Both the position numbers and the translations under genes were made by a program. This document shows positions 33,933 to 42,458 of a stretch of DNA of 64,000 nt, in pieces. Numbering within the stretch: position 1 is the stretch's first letter; each line of letters starts with the position of its first letter. Under the pieces are notes generated by a model. The model ran no database searches. It worked only from the letters and a program-made list of their open reading frames with translations, and was not told the DNA's origin. The stretch is from contig OZ244933.1 in the NCBI GenBank assembly GCA_965222065.1, forward strand, positions 1,364,001 to 1,428,000, written 5' to 3'. Source of the stretch: GM7GCV1 sp965222065. GTDB lineage: Bacteria; Pseudomonadota; Gammaproteobacteria; Pseudomonadales; GM7GCV1.

Positions 33933-35888
33933 TCATGGCTTCGCCTTCTTCTCATTAAGTATGGCAATAAGCGCAGCCCTCGATCTTCCCAAGGTCACCC
34001 AAAGCTCAGGAGCAAATTCACAAAGGCCCTTAACAAAGCTTTCAACGCTTTGAGCCTGCTCACAAGATATCTCTCCAAAAGATAGCTCTGAAAACCATTG
34101 CCCCAAAGATTCTGCCCATAGTTTTTGATCCGAATTGGAAGCCGAAAATATCAAACCCATTCTACAAAGTTCAGTAAATTCAATTTCTGATTCTTGCCTA
34201 CAGATCCGAATTAAAACTTTTAACTCGTTAGCTAACGAGCAGCTCCTTGAGGATGCCGCCACACAAGCTAACCCTATCAATATAGATAAAACCTCTTCTC
34301 TATTTTCGTTTTGACCAAGACGAATTCGATTTTCATTTATTAATTTTGCAGCTTTTTCTGAGAGCCCTACATCCAGACGATAGATTAAACATGAATTAAT
34401 CAGGGCACTAAATGACTTAAGATCAATTTCCTGTGAAGTTAGCTGGCTATTTACTGCATCTAATATATCTTGGGGAGGTTCTGGGCCTACATCATCTTTC
34501 CCTTCGAGTGGACCAGGTACAAAAGAGAAAGGAAACTCCAGTTGATTCTTTAATGATTTATCAGAGTCGCCAAAGAGAAGAGTCTGAATAGCTACTGGAA
34601 GATTTTCTTGGACAGCTAGGCAAGCGGCATTATGGATTCTCCCAATACAATCTGCTCTCAACCTCTCCGGATGTATGGAGTCCGGTAGCCACTTTGGCTC
34701 TTCGCGAAGATCAATTAAATTTTTTAGGTAGTAATCCCACCATCGAGCATTAGAAGCCCAGCTGGAGAATTGTTTTACGTCAACATTTTTCGGAATTATC
34801 TGCCTGGATAATAAAGAAGCCTGTGAAAATGCAGCTAATCTACGTAAAGATGGAGAAATTTCAGACAGTACTTTTGTGCGCGCGTTTTCTCCATCCACCA
34901 AAATCACTAAAGAGGACAGCAGTTCAAATGCCCTTTTAACTTCAGTTGATTCCTTATCAAGAATCTCCTCTAACATTGCCACCAATTGCCATTCTATCGA
35001 AGGGAATTCATCTAGGATGGATAGACCGACCTCTATGGCACCTATCTTTGTAATAATGTCGCCTTCTCTTTCAATTAGTCCGTACAGTTCAACAACAGCA
35101 TTTTCGTCTATTTGCTTTACGTATTTGATAAGAGATAACGAAATAGAATAATGAGCACACAATAAAAATGCCCAATATAAACCTTCAACACTTTTCCACT
35201 TCATCAGCTGTTCAATGTGTGAATTTAGATCGTTATTCAGATAGTCTTGGAATGACACGGAGTTATCGGAAAGCCCTATTAACCCAAAATAGTATTCGCT
35301 TGAATCAACAGCAAGAGTTTGAATTTGGCTACTGCCTGCATCTATGTCTTTGCGGATTTTTTTTGATAATTCTACTGGGGTGTTAGAAATATCTGCCTCA
35401 ATCGCACTGAGCTCATCATCAGTTATTGATCGCTTAAATAGTATGCTTTTCCACTTAGATACAGCCCTTTGAGGCAGATTACATAAAGCAGCTTGACTCA
35501 AGAAATAATCTACTCGCTCCTTTCGTTTCGGAGATAAATAAACAAAGCCGGATAAAAGATATCTTTCTTTTACTTTTACGATTTCTACAATGCCGTCCTT
35601 CTTGAGTCGAATCTTTAGCGGCTCCTCATTGTCATCTAAAACTGTCAGTGTGCGACGCTTATCTTCAAATAACTGTCTTATAGATTTGTAAAAAATTGAC
35701 CTATCAATAGTGAATGCGTTTTGTCCAAAAATTAGCTTTGCATCTGAAGTGAGCCCTAGATCAGACAGAAAATTGTGATCCGACAAAAGGCTATCTTTAA
35801 TAAATTGAGGTAAAAAATTGAAGGTGCTTGATGCGTAAAATTCCCTTAAGTTCTGATCAGCCTTCTTCATAGCGCTCTCCGAACTCAT
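33933..35888 (-). CDS. Large helical protein of unknown function, 651 residues
   Basis: The protein is predicted by eye to be mostly alpha-helical and soluble, with no signal peptide. A first part (about residues 1-150) ends in basic YLSPKRKERVDYFLSQ; a middle region (about 250-430) shows HEAT-like alternation (AIEVGLSILDEFPSIEWQLV, AFELLSSLVILVDG); a Pro-rich linker (FSFVPGPLEGKDDVGPEPPQD) near 470 leads to a C-terminal helical part. I find no catalytic motif. Its start ATG lies inside the 3' end of the reading frame that continues past the amber codon of the upstream gene (32-base overlap), a typical coupled-translation arrangement, so it should work with the RHIM/PIN protein. Confidence 0.8.
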   Translation of the reverse strand: MSSESAMKKADQNLREFYASSTFNFLPQFIKDSLLSDHNFLSDLGLTSDAKLIFGQNAFTIDRSIFYKSIRQLFEDKRRTLTVLDDNEEPLKIRLKKDGIVEIVKVKERYLLSGFVYLSPKRKERVDYFLSQAALCNLPQRAVSKWKSILFKRSITDDELSAIEADISNTPVELSKKIRKDIDAGSSQIQTLAVDSSEYYFGLIGLSDNSVSFQDYLNNDLNSHIEQLMKWKSVEGLYWAFLLCAHYSISLSLIKYVKQIDENAVVELYGLIEREGDIITKIGAIEVGLSILDEFPSIEWQLVAMLEEILDKESTEVKRAFELLSSLVILVDGENARTKVLSEISPSLRRLAAFSQASLLSRQIIPKNVDVKQFSSWASNARWWDYYLKNLIDLREEPKWLPDSIHPERLRADCIGRIHNAACLAVQENLPVAIQTLLFGDSDKSLKNQLEFPFSFVPGPLEGKDDVGPEPPQDILDAVNSQLTSQEIDLKSFSALINSCLIYRLDVGLSEKAAKLINENRIRLGQNENREEVLSILIGLACVAASSRSCSLANELKVLIRICRQESEIEFTELCRMGLIFSASNSDQKLWAESLGQWFSELSFGEISCEQAQSVESFVKGLCEFAPELWVTLGRSRAALIAILNEKKAKP

Positions 35889-36117
35889 CCAGATTTTCCA
35901 TAGAGCGAAGCACTACATTTTTAGCTCTCGCAATTACACGATTGAATAGCTCTCCTTCTTCAACAATATTTGGCCAAAAGTATTCTTCAACCCAATCGAA
36001 ATAACGTTGCTTTACCTCCAAATCCGATGATGTAGGGGTGATAAGAAGGAGTAAAACTTGGTGTACAAAGCATTCATTCGCATAATTTTCCCCTGTTTCG
36101 AAATCAAAACTCCCAGA
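35857..36117 (-). other. In-frame coding continuation of the RHIM/PIN gene after an amber codon
   Basis: Directly after the TAG at 36120-36118 the same frame stays open for 86 codons to a TGA at 35859-35857, and I read SGSFDFETGENYANE first and YFDWVEEYFWPNIVEEGE in the middle, which looks like genuine protein. The only ATG is near the end (35901), so the tail has no usable start of its own; a TTG at 36021 lacks a ribosome site. It overlaps the next gene's start by 32 bases, as a true gene end would. The TAG is one base away from TGG (Trp). Either a nonsense mutation shortened the gene, or the codon is read through, or it is a sequencing error. Confidence 0.7.
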
Positions 36118-39100
36118 CTATCCTCTAATATCTATGAATTGAATCAGCCATTCCGATCTTGCTCTTGCCACTGAATCTGGAATTTCAGTGGTCCAATTTT
36201 GATGTATTTGTCCTATGATGAGTTTACTGAAATTTGTGAGCCAAAATGCTTCTCTGGGTAATTGAAGATATCCGCTCATTTGAGCTTTTAGGTAATTTTC
36301 TCGAATGGCTTTTAACTCTGAATTTTCAATAACTTGGCCATCTTCAACTATGCTACTAATCAAAGCTGACTGTAATTCATCTTGCTCTAATGGAACGAAT
36401 AAATAGCCAGCATTTCTCAGTTTAGCTTTGGCCTCAAAATAATTTTGTGGACTAATCATTTCTTGAGATTTTAAATAGTTGATTAGCTCTAGCGTTGTTA
36501 TCAGCTTACCGCCTAGATTCTTGTTAAAGTATCTATCGTCGACAACTAGAGCATCCACTTCATCTATGAGGCTCATTGCGGTGAAAGCAGGATGATGTAT
36601 TAAGTCAGGTGTGGCGTCGTTTTCATTAACTATCTGATTTCCGAGAATAATCTTTCCCGAATTGATTCCTTTATTTAAAAACTCCCTCAATTCATCGATC
36701 ACCTCAACCGCCTTGTTAGTCAAATTTTCAAAATTAACTAAATTTCTAGCGTCTCTTAGGCATGATGAAGAAATAATTACATCAAAGCCTGCTTCAGATA
36801 GTTTCTCTAAAACATCCAGGTGCTGAAAGTAGGAAACTGATAAATCATCTAAGTACAAAATAGCGCCATCAGGGATGTCAATCTTATTCGGCCATTCTTG
36901 TTCATGAAGGCTGAGATAATCCTTAGCCCGGCGTTCATCCGAAGAATTTAAATTTCCTAATTGTTTCAGCTTATCAATTACGGATGAGCAACTGCTCATC
37001 AAGTCGAAGTAATCAGATAAGTCAGCCTGTTCATCCATCAACGAGCCAACTCGGTGAACAGGAAAAGGATGAACTACAATGTGTTTTTTATCCTTGGCAC
37101 TTAAATTTTTATCTTTTGCATTTGAAATCATGCATGCTAAATCTTCTCCAACATCAGCCTGCAATTTTCGGTCTGGGCTAACGCTGAGAGTAAGCTTATG
37201 CAGATCACCATTTTGAGCAAGTCGTAGTATTTCCTTGGCTCTAGTAATCCGACTAGGCTGGTGATGGGCCACCTCTAACCTCTCTTTAAAAAGCCATCCA
37301 AGTGTAGAGTGTGGGATAACTATGTATTCAAAGTAAGAGTCTATATTTTCAAGAAATCCCAAGAATCCCAAAGTAATTAATGAGGTTGCATCAAAGGCTA
37401 TTCGAGTGACTACATCTAATCCCTCGACGTCGCCACGCTCGCCAGCGTATGCAGGAATTACCATTTTCTTCCTGACATCCTTTTCCTTCACGCTTGCTAG
37501 TACTTGCAACAAGTGTATTTCACACAATGATCTATTAAGAGTGTTAGCTACAATAAACAATGGGATTTCGCCGGTTCGAAGCTTATTATAGACATCGTCC
37601 TCCCTTTCATCCCAAGCAGGTTTTTTATCCATGATGTCCGCAAGTGACATTCTTTGAATTGGTCCGTCCTCTGTCGAAAGCTCAATGGCTTTATTTAGCC
37701 ACTGGCCAGCGAGTTCTTTGTCTTCCCAACCTGAGCCTGTTGCGATTCCGTAGGCAGATAAAAGAATGACAGGATCCTTAGCAGCCTTTGAAACGGCTAA
37801 CTCGACTAATTGCTGAGTACGAAAGGAGCCAACAGATCTGGAAATTTGAGCTAATCTGATTAACGAAGATGCGTCTTTAGAGTCTCTAGAATTCCATTCC
37901 TCTTCTATATAGCTATGTAAGCTTGCCCAATCACCAGACGAGATGGCGATATTTACCCAAAGCTCTCTGTAATTAGCTCTAATAGAATCATCTGTAATGG
38001 ATTCATACTCTTTCTTAGACTCTGAAAGCTTTCCTAATCGGTAATAGCTTTCGGCCGATATCGCTCTTAATTGGTCTGATTGGTTAATAAAACTAGGGTT
38101 ATCGCCCAAAAAGTTCAATACATCCGAATACTGGTGACAATTAAAAGTTGAAAAGGCTACGCTCAGCGCATCCCTTAATGAATTAGTCTTTTTGAATAGT
38201 TCAGATGAATATTGGCGAGCCTGTTTCCAATCGGCGGCTTCTTCCAATATCTTTACTAGATGGACAAGATCTGAAAGTTCTTGGGTGCGTTCATATTGTT
38301 CCCTAAATCTACCCGCTGGATCATCTTCAGTAGATTCACCGATGATAGTTCTGAGTTTTATTTTTTGATCTTCTAATAATTCTGACTTCTCTAATTTAGC
38401 TGACGCACCATCTAGATCTCCACTTTTTGCTAGTGCCTCAATCAGTATTGAATCTATGTAATTCTTATCTATAAATTGATATAACTGATCTTTGTGCTTC
38501 TCAATATAGGCTAAGACGTCTTTGGCTGATTGCTGTTCAAAAGCTATTGCTAACCTAGCTAGTGCGACTTCAAGTGATATACCGCCCGAACGAACGAAAT
38601 TCTGCTGTATTTCATTCTCAAGCTGTTCTAAATCTATTTTTATTCCAAATTGTAGAGCTAGAGGAACCCTTCTGATTTTATGGGAGGCATCACTTAAACT
38701 GTTTTTTAGCTCTTCCATAGCTACAGCTCTAAATTCAAGGTCCCGTAGCTTGAGCCATAAGTAATAGTCAAACGCTAGATTCGCGGCCTTATTACAACCC
38801 AGGGTGGAAGCAGCTTCACCACAGGATAAGAAGCTGTTCATCGCTAATCGTCTTTTTTTGAAAGATTCAGCATCGTCAGATAACCTAACATGAGCATCCA
38901 TCGGCAGGTGCTGTAATAAACTTTTTCTTATGTCCTCTGGGGTGACTAGTGCCAAATTTACGTGGGCAACAATGCAATGCAACACAGGGGAATTATTAAA
39001 ATCTTTCTCGGCAATGTCGCTTAAACACTCAAGAGCCCTATCCCAACTTCCTGCGTCTAATAAATAAGATATAAATAGGAACTTTCCATCTGAGTCTAGA

Positions 39101-39627
39101 CTGGAGAAGCTATACCCCGCCTTCAGTATCCACTTTAGAGCATCAGTTTTTCCTTCATGATGAGCAACAACGAGAAAGGATGCAGTGACTGATAGGGGCG
39201 TATCTATTTCCGCGAGAATGGATAAAGAGGCTGGCTCATTGTCTTCCGATGACATAATGAAAGCCTCCGCTACTGACACTTCTTCTCCAGATGAAAGTTT
39301 TCGAGCTTCTTCAAATAACTCTTTAGCATATGTCAGTTCTGAATATGCAAGAATTCTGACACACCAGGCCAGAGCTATGCCTCTTACTTGCTCGGAGGCA
39401 CCAGCAAGTTCGCCATCGAGAAGCTTCTTCGAAAAACTTTTGGCCCGATCACTCGCTTGTCCTGTTCCATCAAAAAAGCGTGTTGCCTTTAATTCAAATA
39501 GCTCTTTTTCGATGGCATCAACAGCTATAGCTTGAGGATATCGAAGGCCAAAATTAATGTTTTGTACATTGTTATCACCTACTTGAACTGCGGAAGCATG
39601 AACATCAATTTCATCCTTTTCCGACAT
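36118..39627 (-). CDS. RHIM-motif, helical-repeat and PIN-like protein, 1169 residues (possible defence sensor/effector)
   Basis: An AGAGG ribosome site precedes the ATG at 39627. Residues 13-27 contain AVQVGDNNVQNINFG, a match to the RIP homotypic interaction motif (V-Q-V-G core, as in RIPK3) and to bacterial amyloid signalling motifs. About residues 60-690 are tetratricopeptide-like helical repeats (EEARKLSSGEEVSVAEAF, LEEAADWKQARQYSSELF). From about 740 the protein turns PIN-like: FDATSLITLGFLGFLE near 745, a second Asp-bearing segment AILYLDDLSVSYF near 920 and DALVVDDRYF near 1028. PIN domains are metal-dependent RNases. It probably acts as a sensor-effector triggered by amyloid templating from the neighbouring RHIM protein; that is inference. 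The gene ends at an amber followed by an open continuation. Confidence 0.85.
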   Translation of the reverse strand: MSEKDEIDVHASAVQVGDNNVQNINFGLRYPQAIAVDAIEKELFELKATRFFDGTGQASDRAKSFSKKLLDGELAGASEQVRGIALAWCVRILAYSELTYAKELFEEARKLSSGEEVSVAEAFIMSSEDNEPASLSILAEIDTPLSVTASFLVVAHHEGKTDALKWILKAGYSFSSLDSDGKFLFISYLLDAGSWDRALECLSDIAEKDFNNSPVLHCIVAHVNLALVTPEDIRKSLLQHLPMDAHVRLSDDAESFKKRRLAMNSFLSCGEAASTLGCNKAANLAFDYYLWLKLRDLEFRAVAMEELKNSLSDASHKIRRVPLALQFGIKIDLEQLENEIQQNFVRSGGISLEVALARLAIAFEQQSAKDVLAYIEKHKDQLYQFIDKNYIDSILIEALAKSGDLDGASAKLEKSELLEDQKIKLRTIIGESTEDDPAGRFREQYERTQELSDLVHLVKILEEAADWKQARQYSSELFKKTNSLRDALSVAFSTFNCHQYSDVLNFLGDNPSFINQSDQLRAISAESYYRLGKLSESKKEYESITDDSIRANYRELWVNIAISSGDWASLHSYIEEEWNSRDSKDASSLIRLAQISRSVGSFRTQQLVELAVSKAAKDPVILLSAYGIATGSGWEDKELAGQWLNKAIELSTEDGPIQRMSLADIMDKKPAWDEREDDVYNKLRTGEIPLFIVANTLNRSLCEIHLLQVLASVKEKDVRKKMVIPAYAGERGDVEGLDVVTRIAFDATSLITLGFLGFLENIDSYFEYIVIPHSTLGWLFKERLEVAHHQPSRITRAKEILRLAQNGDLHKLTLSVSPDRKLQADVGEDLACMISNAKDKNLSAKDKKHIVVHPFPVHRVGSLMDEQADLSDYFDLMSSCSSVIDKLKQLGNLNSSDERRAKDYLSLHEQEWPNKIDIPDGAILYLDDLSVSYFQHLDVLEKLSEAGFDVIISSSCLRDARNLVNFENLTNKAVEVIDELREFLNKGINSGKIILGNQIVNENDATPDLIHHPAFTAMSLIDEVDALVVDDRYFNKNLGGKLITTLELINYLKSQEMISPQNYFEAKAKLRNAGYLFVPLEQDELQSALISSIVEDGQVIENSELKAIRENYLKAQMSGYLQLPREAFWLTNFSKLIIGQIHQNWTTEIPDSVARARSEWLIQFIDIRG

Positions 39628-39649
39628 ATTTGGCCTCTAAAAGTAAAAT

Positions 39650-40048
39650 TCAGAAATTATTGGTTTGCGTGTTTTTATCTCCCACTTGAACTGCTTTAGC
39701 CTTCTTAATATTCACGTTGTATTTACCAGAATCAAAACCTGGTCTATCTAATAATTCATACAAAGATTTTGCTTTATCAATAATTTCTTGAGATGGTTCG
39801 GGAATGCTCGAGGAAATCTTCTTTTCTAACGGAGTGCGAAATGTCTCTGGATCTTGCTCTAAATTGGAAATCAAAATTTCAGCTTCCTGCGCTATCTGTT
39901 CATTTTCGCCGGCTTTCCTATTCCAAGAATGAATCACAGCAGCTTTTAATCCTTGATACGTATCTTTAACTGCTTGGCTGGCTGTATCTTTCAAAGCTTC
40001 TGACGCCCCTAAAATTAGAGCGCCTACTAACATAGTAACTGGTTCCAT
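39650..40048 (-). CDS. RIP homotypic interaction motif (RHIM)-containing protein
   Basis: A strong AAGGAGAG site precedes the ATG. The 132-residue protein begins MEPVTMLVGALILGASEALKD followed by TASQAVKDTYQGLKAAV, an N-terminal helical domain I associate with bacterial RHIM-containing proteins, has a polar middle part, and ends exactly with AVQVGDKNTQTNNF (119-132). Ten of these 14 residues match the motif at the N-terminus of the 1169-residue protein encoded 22 bases downstream. Paired motifs of this kind, one at a C-terminus and one at an N-terminus of adjacent genes, are the hallmark of bacterial amyloid signalling pairs. The helical domain could be a membrane-acting or oligomerising effector/adaptor. 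Confidence 0.85.
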   Translation of the reverse strand: MEPVTMLVGALILGASEALKDTASQAVKDTYQGLKAAVIHSWNRKAGENEQIAQEAEILISNLEQDPETFRTPLEKKISSSIPEPSQEIIDKAKSLYELLDRPGFDSGKYNVNIKKAKAVQVGDKNTQTNNF

Positions 40049-40060
40049 CTGTCTCTCTCC

Positions 40061-40267
40061 TTATTGGTCCGGCTTATATTCCAATAATTCATCTAAACTC
40101 ACATTAAAGTACTCGCAAAGTTGAGATAAAACTTCGCAATCTAATTTCTTCGCAGACTCATGATATAGCCGGGTTATAGGGCCACGCTCAATTCCTGTTT
40201 CACGAGACAGATCAGCGATGCTCATTCGCCTTTCGCCCATTATTTTTGAAAGTTTACATTTGATCAT
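40061..40267 (-). CDS. XRE-type helix-turn-helix regulator, first gene of the RHIM/PIN operon
   Basis: The 68-residue protein is a minimal Cro/CI helix-turn-helix (MIKCKLSKIMGERRMSIADL, TGIERGPITRLYHE, LCEYFNVSLDELLEY), like the YozG/Cro family. Twelve bases separate it from the RHIM gene, so it probably autoregulates this operon. The 20-bp operator-like repeats at 40351-40410 between it and the divergent excisionase-like gene are its likely targets. Confidence 0.9.
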   Translation of the reverse strand: MIKCKLSKIMGERRMSIADLSRETGIERGPITRLYHESAKKLDCEVLSQLCEYFNVSLDELLEYKPDQ

Positions 40268-40350
40268 AATGATCTTTCACAGGTTGTAATGTTCATATTT
40301 CGATTGTTTTAAGTATTTTTTAATCATTTTTACTTGAAAAAAGTTATAAT

Positions 40351-40410
40351 TCGATTAAAATAATTATTATTCGATCAAAATAATCGATTTTTGATCAAAA
40401 TAATCAGCGA
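40351..40410. promoter_or_regulatory. Three 20-bp tandem operator-like repeats
   Basis: Three consecutive 20-base units begin TCGATTAAAATAAT, TCGATCAAAATAATC and TTGATCAAAATAATC. Each has a near-palindrome of form GAT(C/T)-AAAATA-ATC. The exact 20-base period places all three on one face of the helix, as for cooperative repressor binding. They lie between the divergent XRE gene (start 40267) and the excisionase-like gene (start 40423), so they could switch both. A looser inverted repeat (TTTTAAGTA/TACTTGAAAA, about 40308-40340) lies on the XRE side. Confidence 0.6.
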
Positions 40411-40422
40411 GGAACCATTATT

Positions 40423-40635
40423 ATGACACAAACTTACCTAACCACTGAAGAACTCTCTGAGCGTATCAAATACGACCCTAGAACAATTCGAGATCGCCTC
40501 AAAGATTCTGTCCTTTTAGAGGGAGTGCATTACATCCGGCCATTTGGTGGAAGAAAAATTCTCTATCTATGGGAAAAGATAGAACAAGATATGACCTCTA
40601 CCCCATCGATTGATACTTTGCTAGCTGGTATTTGA
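40423..40635 (+). CDS. Excisionase/AlpA-like helix-turn-helix protein
   Basis: An AGGA site lies nine bases before the ATG. The 70-residue protein (YLTTEELSERIKYDPRTIRDRLKDSVLLEGVHYIRPFGGRKILY) has the winged helix-turn-helix form of MerR-like excisionases: LTTEELSERI, then R-T-I-R-D-R recognition helix and a wing with GGRKILYLW. It ends six bases before the integrase ATG, so it should be the recombination directionality factor for this element. Confidence 0.85.
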   Translation: MTQTYLTTEELSERIKYDPRTIRDRLKDSVLLEGVHYIRPFGGRKILYLWEKIEQDMTSTPSIDTLLAGI

Positions 40636-40641
40636 AGAGTC

Positions 40642-41883
40642 ATGGGAAGCATTAATTCACGAGGCAATCGTATTTTCTTCGACTTTCGATATCGAGACTG
40701 TCGACATAGAGAATATACAAAACTCAAAGACACTCCCGCTAACCGAAAGCGAGCCAAGATGATCCTGGAACGTTTGGAAGCTGAGATTGTTCTGGGTACT
40801 TTTGACTACGCGAAGTATTTTCCCAACTCACCTCGTGCAGCTGAGTTTGCTAACCAGAAAGAACGTATCCAGTTAGCCAAGAGCAGCTCGCCAGTATTTA
40901 AAGAGTTTGCTGAGCTCTGGTTTTCTGAACACCAGATTGGCTGGAAGCACTCCTATAAAGAAACCCTCCGTGGCTCCTTAGAGAAACATCTTTATCCCGC
41001 CTTTGGCGACAAACCAGTCGACGTCATAAAAAAATCCGACATCCTGGCCTTTCGTGCAGGACTGGCTTCTATTAATAGAAGCGATGGATCTCAGGGGCTC
41101 TCTCCTGCCCGCATCAATCACATCATGACGCCTTTGCGAATGATCTTAAACGAAGCGGCAGATCGATATGAATTTGATACTCCCTACAAGAACATCAAAC
41201 CACTGAAAGTACCCAAGACGAATGTCGAGCCCTTTTCTCTGGATGAGGTGCGGCTGATTCTGAAACACGTTCGCAAGGATTTTCATAACTACTACTGCTT
41301 TCGATTCTTTACCGGAATGCGTACTGGTGAAGTTCATGGACTCAAATGGAAATACATTGATTTTGAACGCCGGCAAATCCTGATCAGAGAAAGCTTTGTC
41401 AGTGGACGGATGACCACAACCAAGACAGATGGCTCCGCACGGGAAATCTACATGTCTGACCCGGTGCTAAATGCACTTCAGGAACAGAAGAGAGTCACCG
41501 GCAAGTATGAATTTGTATTCTGTAATACCGAAGGCAATCCACTCTCTGTAAATAATGTTACCAAGCGAGTCTGGTACCCCCTGCTCCGCTTGTTAAACCT
41601 GACGCCAAGACGCCCCTACCAGGCCCGACATACCGCAGCGACCCTTTGGCTTGCTGCTGGGGAAAACCCCGAGTGGGTAGCCAGGCAGTTAGGACACAGC
41701 TCTACGGAGATGCTGTTCACCGTTTACTCCCGCTATGTACCAAATTTAACCCGACAGGATGGCTCGGCCTTTGCCCGACTCCTATCTCAGCAGTTACCCG
41801 AATACCACACTTCTCAGGCTGACCCAACTTCTGACGGCTTTGAAGCCCCCAAACACCCTTCGGTCAGTGATATGGAGCCTTAA
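40642..41883 (+). CDS. Tyrosine-type site-specific integrase
   Basis: The 413-residue protein has an N-terminal arm-type DNA-binding domain (SINSRGNRIFFDFRYRDCRHREYT, DUF3596-like), a SAM-like core-binding domain at about 90-180 (FKEFAELWFSEHQIGWKHS) and the catalytic domain: TGMRTGEVHGLKW (first Arg), RHTAATLWLAAG (His-x-x-Arg region), LGHSSTEMLFTVYSRY (His and nucleophile Tyr). It is intact. Together with the excisionase-like gene it can mobilise an element whose tRNA-proximal end is about 33.44 kb. The other end is not identified. Confidence 0.95.
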   Translation: MGSINSRGNRIFFDFRYRDCRHREYTKLKDTPANRKRAKMILERLEAEIVLGTFDYAKYFPNSPRAAEFANQKERIQLAKSSSPVFKEFAELWFSEHQIGWKHSYKETLRGSLEKHLYPAFGDKPVDVIKKSDILAFRAGLASINRSDGSQGLSPARINHIMTPLRMILNEAADRYEFDTPYKNIKPLKVPKTNVEPFSLDEVRLILKHVRKDFHNYYCFRFFTGMRTGEVHGLKWKYIDFERRQILIRESFVSGRMTTTKTDGSAREIYMSDPVLNALQEQKRVTGKYEFVFCNTEGNPLSVNNVTKRVWYPLLRLLNLTPRRPYQARHTAATLWLAAGENPEWVARQLGHSSTEMLFTVYSRYVPNLTRQDGSAFARLLSQQLPEYHTSQADPTSDGFEAPKHPSVSDMEP

Positions 41884-41920
41884 ACTGAGCATTAATTAAC
41901 CCTAACAAAGGATATGCAAA

Positions 41921-42205
41921 ATGATGCAACCTAATATTCTTATTGACGAATTAGTCGTAATTAAAAAGCGCTACAACATGGCCAGTGCCGCTGCCGCCAG
42001 CATGATGCAGGAACTACAAATTCCCATGGGAAGATATATTGCCTACATCCTCAGGATTCCCATGGACGTCGACAATCATGAGGCCATCACGATATGGATA
42101 CTGGAAAACTTACCTGGCGATGTCGTGATTGATAACGAGGTCTATGAGTTACTCAAGTCAAAGTTGATCCGCAAGATGGATCCAGATGATCAGACCATTC
42201 ACTAA
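41921..42205 (+). CDS. Hypothetical protein, 94 residues
   Basis: An AAAGGA site lies about nine bases before the ATG. The product (DELVVIKKRYNMASAAAASM ... IAYILRIPMDVDNHEAITIW) is soluble and probably helical. I do not recognise it. It follows the integrase and precedes another small unknown gene by ten bases, so the two look like an accessory pair on the element. Confidence 0.65.
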   Translation: MMQPNILIDELVVIKKRYNMASAAAASMMQELQIPMGRYIAYILRIPMDVDNHEAITIWILENLPGDVVIDNEVYELLKSKLIRKMDPDDQTIH

Positions 42206-42215
42206 AGGGTGACCA

Positions 42216-42455
42216 ATGACTGAACAGGAAATACTTACCACCAAGCTGGTCAGCCACTACGACGATCTCTGTGAAGTGCTTTGCGACTGTGCGTTCACGC
42301 TTGAAGGACTGGGATGTATTGCTGTACTCGAAGAAGTAATCGACGAGGACACTGCAGCCGGAGTCAGGCTTCAGTCAGCTCGTTTAAGAGAACGGTTGGC
42401 CAGTTTAAAGACAGATCTCAATGACATTCTCAATACGGCCAAGTCCCTTCATTGA
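42216..42455 (+). CDS. Hypothetical protein, 79 residues
   Basis: A GGGTGA site lies just before the ATG. The protein is acidic and helical, with several Cys (YDDLCEVLCDCAFTLEGLGC) and a coiled-coil-like C-terminus (LQSARLRERLASLKTDLND). I do not recognise it. Its stop is three bases from the convergent XRE gene's stop. Confidence 0.65.
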   Translation: MTEQEILTTKLVSHYDDLCEVLCDCAFTLEGLGCIAVLEEVIDEDTAAGVRLQSARLRERLASLKTDLNDILNTAKSLH

Positions 42456-42458
42456 ATA

